Of a DNA stretch of 64,000 nucleotides, positions 49,857-61,000 are shown piece after piece. Under the pieces are notes generated by a model, which did no database searches, was not told the origin of the DNA, and was given only the letters and a program-made list of their open reading frames with translations. This DNA is from Triops longicaudatus (Eukaryota; Arthropoda; Branchiopoda; Notostraca; Triopsidae), in the NCBI GenBank assembly GCA_022885665.1, contig JAGQDJ010000260.1:1302001-1366000 (forward strand), written 5' to 3'. A program made the position numbers and the translations under genes. Numbering within the stretch: position 1 is the stretch's first letter; every line of letters begins with the position of its first letter.

Positions 49857-50045
49857 TTATCCAGCTGTTAACGGTATTGTACTAGTTACTTGTGTTTTCT
49901 CAAGCGGGGCAAACACTTGAGGCGTTGTAAGTTCATTCTGCAAAGTATTTACTGGCCCGTTGTCGGATACCGCAGCTGCACCATGTATATCCCACAGGGT
50001 CACACCGAGTGCGAAAAGCGATAGGAAGCACACCAAGCGATTCAT
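49857..50045 (-). CDS. Possible small secreted peptide
   Basis: A 62-residue minus-strand frame with a clear signal-peptide profile: MNRLVCFLSLFALGVTLW, then a small-residue stretch (GAAA) suitable for cleavage. The mature part is Thr/Pro/Leu-rich, has no cysteine and no known family. A donor-like CAA|GTAACT near the 3' end means that it could be spliced to further exons. A TATATAT stretch lies at 50323-50332, about 280 bp upstream in its direction. There is no homology support, so it may be a chance frame. Confidence 0.35.
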   Translation of the reverse strand: MNRLVCFLSLFALGVTLWDIHGAAAVSDNGPVNTLQNELTTPQVFAPLEKTQVTSTIPLTAG

Positions 50046-52413
50046 AACTTTTGTTTATTGCGCAGCCTTTAACACTTGGAAACTTCAGCCCGGCACTGTT
50101 AATGTTCTGTTGAAACTTGCTTGAATACTTCGTTGCAAGTAGTCTCACAGCTTTTATACTGCTTCGCCATAATACGGCACGTTTCCTGTAGGTGTGCGAG
50201 TGTATCGTCACATTCTAACAGAAGAATCATTATTGCCTACGTCGTTTTCTTAATTGACAAGTTTAATTGCTTTCGAGTTACATTATTCGTTCTATTCGTT
50301 TTCTCACCGTGCAATAGCAGCCATATATATAACCGTAAGCGGAACAGCTGCGCAGCACCATTTATGCGACTGTCAGGTCTTTATTAGCATTTTTGTTTGA
50401 AGAGCAGGTACATTATGGAGACGCAGCTTTGACGAGGTTTGCTTTTGTATCGCGTATCGTTGTCATAATGCTTACCCTAGGTTAAGAGGAAAACGAGTAC
50501 TTGGGCGACGTTTCATGCGGTAAACGCGTAAAAAGAAATCAATGCAAATGGAATATCGAAAAAAAGTTACCACGTCAATTCACGCCTTAGTATAGTTACA
50601 GTATATTTGCCAAAATAAAAAATGAGAGTATTGGAAATAAATAATTATGGATACTCCGATTCCCAAACGGCGAAAATCTTGCTTTTTTCGCCGCTTTTTC
50701 GGTCATCGCTATCCCTCGTTGACGATAGTCAGAAAAAACACGAGGTGCGGTATTGTAAAAGGACGAGCTATACAAACAACTCTTTGTTGAATGCATCTCA
50801 CGGGCAATATTTTTCTTGCAAGAGCCTTTTTGTAAATGACAACATATTTGAGACAAAAAGGTATGGCGCAGTTGTCACGTAAGTTCCGTGGGGTTAGCAT
50901 GGGGCCATTTGTTTTGGTCTTTTGCGTTTTTATGCATCAGTACTACGTACCATTTTTATTACTGTTTTATATTATAATGCGGCGTTATCGAAATGTCCAC
51001 CAATTAGTAGTACAACATGAAACAAGTTCATTTTGAAGAATTTCAAGTTCATTTCAAGTTTAAAGAATGCCCACGTGAATCGCATCTATGCGAATATTTG
51101 GTGACCGAGAACGTAGAAGGGCCTTCATTTGTCTTTCGCGCATAAGAAAAGCCACATAAACTAAGATTACGTAAGTAGAGAGATTATTACTTCAGTCTGC
51201 TTTCAGTCAAGGTTGCAATCAAGAGTTTTTTCTGACTCAAGAGTAATTTAGCTAGAGAAGCGTGCAGTTTTGCTATTCGTGGAGGAAGCGTGGGAAATTA
51301 TTATCGCAAATAAGTGCAGTTTGCAGAAGCACCTTTAGTTTCAGTGTTCATAAAACTTCTCTGTTCTACACATATACTTAATAGAGGAAGAAGACCAAGT
51401 CTCCGTCTGGATAGGACACATTGTCGTCGTAAAGATGCATTTATCATACAGTGCAATCACGCGTGTCATCGATGTTTCGACTCCCGAAAAACATTCTCAA
51501 ATAGATCTTTTACATGTTTTTCTCGTAAATGTACTTGGTCAAAAGAAGGATTTAATGCATGACTATATAGAGAACAGAGAAAAAAATGCTGGGGAATTTG
51601 TAGGGTATTCTCATTGTTGGACGCTTGCGCGCGCAATGTAGCCACTTTATCTTCCTTATAACAGTCAGCGATGGCTCTTTGTGATTTTAGTTCTTTTGAG
51701 AGCTGCTAACAAAAGCGGACTTCGTTTGAACGGTGGACTTTTTCGTACATTTACGATCGGTGGAGTATATTTTTGTTCTTGAAGACTCTGGGAAGCACGC
51801 CGGCTTTCTTCGTAGTGGTGCGATTCTCCCCAACTTACACTTCAACGGAACCACGGATACAGAAGAAAGGAGAAGAAATACAATTGTGGAAGAAATCGCT
51901 CAGGGCCAATTGGTGTAGTGTACTTAAGCAAGCGATAAGTTGTGTCAGATAAGATAAACAAAGTCGGCATTAAAAATATCCCAAATTTCCAGCCGGAAAA
52001 GCGCTGATGTAAATAGGGATCTGCTGAGTGCAGGTGGTGAACATATTAAGGGCACTAAAGAAAAGCTAATTTTAAAAACTTCCTTTACGATCATGCCAGT
52101 TATATCCCTAAGATTAAAGCCACTCTGCTAAATGTCGCTGCTACGTAGACCAGCGTAATACGGATTCTCGGTTTGGTAATCTACATGCGGCTACGGGGAA
52201 TTTGTGTGACGCTTTCACCGACCGCAGAGAAAACGTCAGCTTCCATCCGCTTGATAGGCTGTACACTACAACGAATGTTTACTTTCTAGAGAGGAGGTGT
52301 TAGTGCGGAACACAAAATTGAAAAGCTCTACGCGAGACTCCTTCGGTGTCGATCATAATCCTGGTGAAATCCTTTAGTTTGAGTCGTGTCAGAGAGCAAT
52401 CAGTTTCTGAGGC
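50046..52413. other. Intergenic before the class C receptor
   Basis: About 2.4 kb with short open frames on both strands, none recognisable. It should contain the promoter and any noncoding 5' exons of the class C receptor gene. Confidence 0.45.
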
Positions 52414-55400
52414 ATGGGAATCTACGGAAGGCTTATAGGCTTAATGGTGATCTCAGTTGTACAGCCACTCACAACAGCCAAATTAGTTGCTAAATACAAT
52501 GGAGATATACTCCTCGGTGCGCTTTTCCCCATCCATCAAAAAGGAAACAGTTCTGGCTGTGGATCACTACAAGTGAGTATTGCTTGTTTTAACAATCTCG
52601 GTGCTTTTCCACCATGCGTTGCATTATTAAGGAACATGAAGTAACAGGAAAAGTGCACTTAGGTAATGGGCTATGTGGACCTGTGAAGAAATGTGCGCTG
52701 GACAGTAAATTGCCACTCATGCTTTTATGTTCGATCTCTGTAATGTCTTTTCACGTCTTCCGGTCGTTTCCATTAAAGGAAGAATTTTTCTTTAACAACT
52801 TATCAATTCTTCGATATGCCTTTCTATTTCATGAAATAAGGAAGACGATGGAATCCAACCATTGGAAGCTTTGATGTATACGCTGGACCGCATCAACGCT
52901 GATAACACGCTCCTTCCTAATGTCACATTGGGAGCAATAGCACTAGATTCCTGTGATGACCCGATGCATGCTTTGGATCAGTCTTTGGATTTCATTAAAG
53001 GTGAAAGTGTCATACAATACCTCTCTGGTCACTGTATGCTAAAAAAAATGTACCAAGAATAAGAGCCTAGTGAATCTGAAGTGTGAGAACCTGGCCGTGA
53101 CAAATTATCTTTGCTTTACAGGGTTCCTGGCACATATGAATGAACACCACGAGCAAGATTATACATGTCCAGATAATGGAATGCCCACGTATACCAATGA
53201 TCTTGCCAAACAGCCAGTAGTCGGAGTGATTGGTGACCAAAGCTCCGCCGTGACTATACAGGTTTTTCTCCTATTTTTCGCCTCAATTCCGTCGTTAAAT
53301 ACGGCGATTGAAAACCTTTATAGCTTTAAACGCGGTACAATAGCTTGGAAATATGCTTGACTTCACTACAAGCTACATCGTTTCGTTTGTCTGACAGGTC
53401 GCAAGCTTACTCAGGATCTTCAAAATACCTCAGATATCATACTTATCCACTTCAACCACTTTATCCAACAGGGACAAGTTTCCCTACTTTTTCCGCACGG
53501 TTCCGAACGACAAAACTCAAGCTAATGCGATTCTTGAAATTCTCAAGTAAAGCTAATTTATTTGTATTTCAATATCCCACTGCGTCTTTTCGTGCTCGTA
53601 TTCAGATGTAAAACTAGCGAAAGTCTCATTTTATGAGTTTATTGACTTTTGGTTACCTTGAAATCTACACTAAAGAAAAACACGGAAATAGAGCATAAGA
53701 ACAAAGTTTTTAAAAGATCTATACAAACAGCATGCAGTGAATTTACATATTTTTTGCTTCGTGTTGTCTATCCTTGCAGTATTCAGTTTTTTTCGAAGTC
53801 GTGGTTTTGACAGACAAAGTGAAATCAGTGTTTCCTGTCAGGGGGGATTTAAAAAAAATATTCTGTAAAATACCGTGACTAATAACAGATAATGTCTTTT
53901 CTTGGCCTTTAGGAGTTTCGGATGGTCGTATGTTTCCCTAGTTTATAGTGATTCAGAATATGGCATGAAAGGATATGAAACGCTTTTAGACCTAGCCCCA
54001 ATGTACAATGTCTGTTTCGCTAATACGTTACGTATTGAACTTGATCGGTCCAATGTTTCCGAACATTACGACTGGATCATGCGTCGGATCTTGGACAAGC
54101 CACTTGCCAAAGGTACGAAGCACATACTTTTGCCAAAGTCACTTTACCAAAAAATACCATTTTTTAATTCTCAAGTTGTCGTGGTTTTTGGAGATAAGCA
54201 GTGTACGAGTAACTTGTTATTAGCCGCGCGACGAATATTACGATCACCCGTATTACCCGAAGATCGCTTGATCTGGGTCGGATCGGACGGATGGTCTTCA
54301 CGAGAGACGGTTAGTGCTGGTCAGGAGGCAATTCTCCATGGAGCTATTACAGTGCAGCCTCTCGCTCACACTTTAAGTGACTTCGATAACTATTTCTTAT
54401 CACTGCGACCGCAAAATGCGTCATCGCGCAATCCTTGGTTTCCGGAATATTGGGAACACCACTTTAAGTAAATAATGCGCTCACGATTGTTTCCGGGAAA
54501 TGTCTTATTCTATGAAAATACGTAGGTGCCGTTTAAACGTTTCGTCGGTTGCACCAGCACATCACGCTGGAATTGATCAGTTGGCGGAACCGGAACCTTG
54601 TGCAACAGGTTTAGAGTTAAACCCCTCAAAATTTCATCCTGCCAAGTACTTGCACTTCTTACGAGACTCGATATATGCTTTTGCACACGCGTTGCACAAT
54701 ATGCATCAAGAACTATGCGGGGGAGAACCAGGCTTATGCTCTAATATGAGTCACATTGAAGGACCACATCTGAAACAGTATTTGGAAAAAGTAACGTTTC
54801 GAGGTAGTTACTCCTATTTTTTATGTTTATTAAAAATTAAATAAGAAACATTAGAAGGTTTTCTAATGTTTCTTATTAGTACTGTACCTCAAAGTACTCG
54901 GTATGTTTTACAGACGAGGACAAGAAGGAATTCAAGTTTCAAGGCGGCGGCGACGGTCCACCCCGTTATACGATTCTGAATTTCCAGAAACAAGACGATG
55001 ACCGCTACGTTTGGAAAGAAGTGGGCACTTACACGAGTAATACAATTTTTCAACACTTCAAATACTAAGGCTTCGTGATTCTTTGAAAGGAATCCTTAGT
55101 AATTTGATTGGTGCGTCGGACCTTAGTGATTGCAGAACAGTTGAATTTCGTTGCTCGTTTTCTTGGGTTTTCTCCAATAGTAGTTTTGTTGGAAACCTTT
55201 TTAGAGTTGGGAGGATTAATTGCTGCCGGATATAGGAAGAGGCCGCTTTGCCCCCGTTGTTCTATATGTCAAATTGTAATATTTTTCTCTCTTCTCGTGT
55301 AGTCGGAGAAAATGGTATGCCGAAGCTGGAAATCGATAACAGTCTCATTCAGTTCCGAGTCTACGGCAAGTCCAAATCTGCCCGACCCAGATCCTCTTGC

Positions 55401-57609
55401 AACCAGCAATGTAACCCAGCCAAAGGAGAAATTTCTGTCCCACAGGTACGGAAAGAACCCCAAAAGTTTGATAGAGACTGTATTTGACCGCTCCTTTCCT
55501 CGTGCGTTTCTATATCATTTTGATTGTGCGTTATGATAAAAGACTCTGAAAGGATAGATTTATAACAGGTTTATTACGCTAGGTCGCTCATGCTAGGGAA
55601 GAGTGACCGTCTTCTTCTCCAGTTTCCCATATTATTTACACCCTGTCGAGGTAGTGCAATTGTGTAATATTAATATGTGTCGTTCTCTTTAGAGCAATGA
55701 CACGTGCTGCCCTCGCTGTCAGAAATGCGGAGAGTGGGAAATCGTCGCAGGCAATCACTGTGAAGGATGTCCACTAGGAAGGCGGCCAACTTCGGATCGA
55801 TTCCATTGTGTTTTATTGTCCGAAGACATAGTCAATTATAGTAATCCGTGGGTTGCAGGATCCTTAACATTTGCTGCATTAGGTATATAATCCGTTGTTT
55901 TACATTACATATCTCTTGACAATCTAAACTTTCTTCTTCACCCTTTTCAATTCATTCGTACTTAGTCAGTTCTTTTTCAATGTAGACAATAGAAGAAAAT
56001 CGTTGCAATTTCTAGTCCACCTACGAGTGTTTATCTACACTTCTTTTTAATACTTTTTTGTTAAAGTATTAAGTAACGACGGCATTTTCCGTTTTGAATG
56101 AGTGATTTGAAATTTGTGTTCCCAGGTGTTGTACTTACTTTAATAATTGCCAGCATCTTTTGGTCCAACCGTGATACCCCCGTGATAAAGGCTTCCGGCA
56201 GGGAATTATCTGCAGTATTACTTCTGGGAACACTCACATGTTTCGTTTCTTCTTTCATTGTTTCCGCAACACCATCTATGTTCACGTGTTCTTTCGCCCG
56301 TTTCTTTTACGGATTCTGCTACACGCTGTGTTTTGCGGCCATTGCTGTCAAAACGAACCGCATTGCTCGCATTTTCGGACCTAAGAATGGAGCTTGCCAG
56401 CGAGCTCGTTACACTAGTCCCAAATCGCAGTTAACTATCACGTTTCTCCTGACACTCGTCGAAGTCGTCATTAATGCTTCCTGGCTTATTTATAATCCTC
56501 CGAAACTCATTCACATCTATCCTACCAGGCAAGGTGTAAATCACGTGCTGCATTTTGGTGTTAACTCCTTATCTTTATTTGCAGAGAAAGCAGAGTACTG
56601 GTTTGCGATGGACTCGACAATTATTCGTACTTGGTTCCGTTAATCTACCCGGTCGTACTGATGATCTGTTGCACTGTTTACGCTTTCCAAACGCGCAAGT
56701 GCCCAGGAGGTTTCAACGAAGCACGTTATATTGCTTTTACAAATTACACCACTATGGTACTGTGGCTGGCGTTTATTCCGTTGTATCTGGCGTCGAATAA
56801 CAATGTCATTCGTGTTGTAACGCTGGCCATGTCGCTTTCCATCACGTAAGCCCGTAACTTGTGCATTATGGGTCTTTAAGACGTTCCATATGTGCAACTT
56901 GTACTCTAATAAAGAGGGAAACTCAACACATTTTACTTTTCTCGTTAGGGGAATGGTGCAATTGTGGTGCTTATTTTGTCCTAAAGTATATATAGTACTC
57001 TTTAAACCCGAGAAAAACTCGAAAGAAGGCGTGATGGCTCAGCCTCAACATAGAATGTCCTCCTATATCCTCCAGACGCCCCCGAATTCAAATCACGGTA
57101 AGCTTTTGTCGGTATTAAATTTTAACTTTTTTGTCAATGTAGCTAACCCATATTTCCTTTCTTCCCACAAAAAATAGCGCACACTTTCGGGTCATACAAG
57201 CTTACTTCGTCTGTTACGAACGGGAAGACTTGCAGTGAAATTCTCAACGTAGCTTACAATGCCGAGACCTCAACAGTAGGCAAGTCTCAGTTACTTTTCT
57301 GTTACTATTTACTATCTACTATTCCTATTTACTATCTCTTGACTAGATTCCACCATGGAAGAAATGGGCCCGCCTTCTACCGAGCAGCCGGTACGTTCTT
57401 CGAGGACCAATGTGCGTTTTTCTTTCGCGGGTCTTCCTTATGATAACGAAGAAAGCAGACTCGCTATCCAGAACAAGGAAATCTTTGGTTGCCCTAATCC
57501 CGCAATGGAGCTAAAAAGGTCACCAGGAGTGACCCCTCAACTTTCGCCCAAAAAGTGGAGTACTCCTAGTTCCCCTACACTGGCATCAGTGCCGGGGTGG
57601 GACTGCTAA
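52414..57609 (+). CDS. mtt: Class C GPCR, metabotropic glutamate receptor-like, mangetout/DmXR type
   Basis: Seven-helix receptor with a Venus-flytrap ligand domain. Fifteen exons (52414-52572, 52841-53000, 53122-53261, 53398-53546, 53913-54112, 54176-54467, 54526-54803, 54914-55036, 55303-55445, 55693-55882, 56126-56528, 56585-56845, 56949-57097, 57178-57279, 57347-57609) join in phase to about 1003 residues. The start GDILLGALFPIHQKG and later GVIGDQSSAVTIQ, VSLVYSDSEYG, WVGSDGW and RNPWFPEYWEHHF are mGluR hallmarks. A cysteine-rich NCD3G region (CCPRCQKCGEWE) precedes seven helices with TPVIKASGRELS and YTSPKSQL. Binding residues for the amino-acid backbone are kept (S148, T171, and Y and D in the motifs above), but residues equivalent to mGluR1 Y74, R78 and K409 are D56, P60 and H448. 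This is the pattern known for insect mangetout, which does not respond to glutamate. Introns after exons 11 and 14 use GC donors. Confidence 0.93.
54840..54877. repeat. Perfect 17-bp inverted repeat (hairpin) in a receptor intron
   Basis: AATAAGAAACATTAGAA is followed after 4 bases by its exact reverse complement. It lies 36 bp into the intron that starts at 54804. Confidence 0.9.
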
Positions 57610-57613
57610 TAAA
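57608..57613 (+). terminator. Polyadenylation signal overlapping the receptor stop codon
   Basis: AATAAA shares two bases with the TAA stop. If used, the 3'UTR would be very short; otherwise the transcript runs into the 470-bp gap before RECK. Confidence 0.35.
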
Positions 57614-58079
57614 AGCGAAACAGAGGGAAGGCGCTTCAATGGGCGAGAAAGAGAGCCCAACCGTAAATGGATGGAGGGAAAAGCGGGGAGAGAAACAAGC
57701 TGGGTCTCAAACTATACCCAGACCAACAATCTCGTTAGCAGTTTAGTGTTCCGCCTGGACTTGAAACCCCAGTATCAAAAGAACGTTGTGTGTATTCTTA
57801 TTAGTGCAACTGGACACAGTTTTAGTGGCCTCAGGGCTGCATAGTGTTATGCCACAGCCTCTCCTTCGTCTCCCTATATTTATTTTCGACAGTAATACTC
57901 GTGCGCATAGATCCTCAGTTGTGTGAGTTTTATTCATGTCCGAACCATTCCCTGAGCATGGGAGAACTAATGTGATTGTACTTCTGGCAATTGAAAGAAT
58001 TTGTAATTAAACTCATAAACGCCATGATTGCGGAGTTGTTATATTGTCTTGGACTCGGGCCAATTTGAACAGGAACGTT
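57614..58079. other. Short spacer between the class C receptor and RECK
   Basis: The genes are on the same strand only about 470 bp apart, so the RECK promoter must be compact or lie in the 3' end of the receptor gene. No clear TATA box seen. Confidence 0.45.
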
Positions 58080-61000
58080 ATGGGGAGCTTTAACAGGATT
58101 TGTGGAGCTTGGTTTCTTTTATCGCTCGTCGTTTCCGTACGAAGTACGCAAGTGAAGGATACAATAGCCTGTTGCGACAAAAATGCTAACAACCCATTTT
58201 GTGTTGTAGGTTTTTCTTGCTGCCAGTTCAGTAACGGGGTTTGCCGATCTCGATGTGAGAAAGTAAGTTCAGATCTTTGGCCTGTCAAAATCCCCAAGTC
58301 TATGGTGGGAGTAGAGTATCAGTTTTAATTAACTTCTCGAAAATGTGGAGTGGGTAGTTTGGGTGTTCGGGGGGGCTCAGATTACACTAGTAGACATCAA
58401 GACTGACCTTTGAGCTTCCCCGACCGGCGCCCGAATCTTGCTCCGGAAATTCGAGTGTGAAGAAAGCTTTGATCTAACGGCAGCGAATTCTTATGAACAA
58501 GGCTTGATTATTGCTCATGAACAGTTGGAGAAAAAGCCAATTTTGACGCAGTTGTACCACGTTTTTTTCAGGTTTCCTTGATGACATGGACCCAAGTGAA
58601 TCCCACCACACATGTCGGAGGCGAAGAACTTGTGACTGTTCGCGATCTTGGAGCCGTGTGTCCTTTTAGGCTGGTAATTATTTGACCCTAAGCTCATCTT
58701 CATGAGGCAAAGAAAGGATTTGGCTTGTTTTTACAAATGTGGACACTAGTGAAAAGCTAGCGTTTGAGAGCATGACTTAAATGAAGCCGCGTACTGGGCT
58801 TAGGCTAAAGAGGAACGGAATATGACTACGGAAGGCGTGAAGGGAGGGTTTTGGATGGTTTACGACAGGGCTTCTTGGAAGTGTCTTTTAAAGGGTGTCA
58901 AAATCATGCTTGTCAGGTCTGGTTGCTGTTAGTTGTCGGTGGTCTCTTTTTCCCCTACTACGCTTCTTTATCTCACTTGTCAACTTTTTTTTCGCCTGTT
59001 TCTAATTTTCCCCCTCTTACATCCCCATCTCCATATTGCTTTTTGTAGACCGTGTTTTGGCAATGCGTAAACTCGACTATTGTGAATATGGCGAGATCTG
59101 CTAGTTGGAGCGGAAGACTCTGTTGCGAGAAAGCTGAAAGCTTACAATGTCAAGAAACGTGTCTTATTGCAAAAACCAAAAAAGATTTGCTCTCTGGCTG
59201 CCGAAGATCCGACGAAGTTGTGCTCTATTCCTGCGTCAACAAAGTCGAGGTATTGTACATGTACTGCCACGTATTTGGCGCCAACAATCCATTAATTATG
59301 ATTTACTGCAATATTCCCGAAATTATTTTGGATTTATGTAAAAGTCAGTTAGCAATCATACACCTTCAGAAGAGTATTTCCTACATATAGTCCCACGGTA
59401 ATAGACTTGTTTGTGTATCCAAAAATATTCTTTACGACCCTAACTTAAACCATCCGTAAATAAAAGGAAACCAAAACTTAAGTTCCGTCATTTATAGACG
59501 TTAGATTTGATTTTTGTATGCGATTGCGCTAAAAACTTTGACTCTGAGATAGATTGCACTTTTGTTGCTTCAAGCTAAGAAGTGTTTTATTATAGGAAAG
59601 CGAAGATTGTTGCAGTAATGCAAAAACGCCAGATTGTTTGGAGTCTTGCTTATCAGTCGTTCAATCCTTAAACACACCGACGACACAAGTTCGCGAAAAT
59701 TTGACGTCTGTATGCAGTGCTCGATCGCCGAGGGTTCTCTCATGTCTAATGAGCCTTTTACGGGTTGATCGCGCAATCGATTCTCACCAAAGTAGTCCAA
59801 AGTCATCCCTTGTAAACTGTTTTACATGACGTTCTAATGTAGGTTCCCAATGCTGTGATTTGAATCCAAAATGCGCCGAAGAGTGCCATCGGCTATTGCG
59901 GAACCGTAATTTAACAGAACAAGATAAAATCGACAAATTGACCAACATTTGCAGTGCTGTCAGCGTACACGTAAGTAGATGGCACTCAAAGCGTAGTAAC
60001 GCAAAGATTTTCCGGTAAGTGACATATTCCTTGTTTAGGATTTGATGTGGCAGTGTTTCTTGAAAGCCAGTGAGGTTGAAGATATACAACAAGACTTAAG
60101 AAATAAGTCGCGGAAAGGTTCGATCAACAGAAGCCCGGAAGTACCTGCTCCTGTAATATCCAACAGCGGTAGAAGTAAGCTTCGGCCGTCATTGGCAGTC
60201 TGACCAAAGCTTGCACTGAAATTGCTCAAAATGTTTTTACTAGGCAGATCTACTTGGAATGCCTTAACAACAAAACCTACTCAAACTACATCGCCGCCAA
60301 AACTGGAACCAATTGGTTTAGATCTGGCGAAGTTACAATGCTGCGAAAAAGCTAATAGTTCGTCGTGTAAGAATCTTTGTAAGAAAACTTACTGGCGAGA
60401 CTGGGAACAAGCATGTCCTGAGTTTAGTTCACAGTGCTTGAACACGCCTAGCGAAAGAACTTTAAACCAGTGTATTGAAGATGGTAAGTTTCCAAGTCAT
60501 GTAACCTGCTCATGTACTGCAAAACGAGATCATTTCAAACGAAAACTTTAATTTTTGTTTTTGTGTATTTCGGCTAATTTTTACGTAAAAGCAAAACAAA
60601 GTTTGGCTCTTTAGAATACTCTGAGAATACTATTAGTAATTTCCGTAGCAAAATTATTAATTATAAGTCTTCTTAATGAGTTACAATAAAAGCAATAAGC
60701 TACGCACACGCCGATAATAAAAAAAAATTGCTTTCTCGCTTCAGTGGAGACACCTTGTGTCGCAGGTTGCGAAAAGCTGAGCTTTTGCCACAATTTCAAC
60801 GGTCGACCAGACTTGCTTTTTCGCTCGTGTAACGCGGCAGCCGACCTTGCGGCTCGTCAAGAATACGAAATGTGGATGCGGGAAGGCAAAATCCGAATCG
60901 GGAAAAAGAACGTGGCGCTAGAAAGTGACTGGTACGAGTTTCAGAATGACATTTTATCGCTCAACATTAAGCCTGTGCACGAGTGTCTGCAAGAACATTG

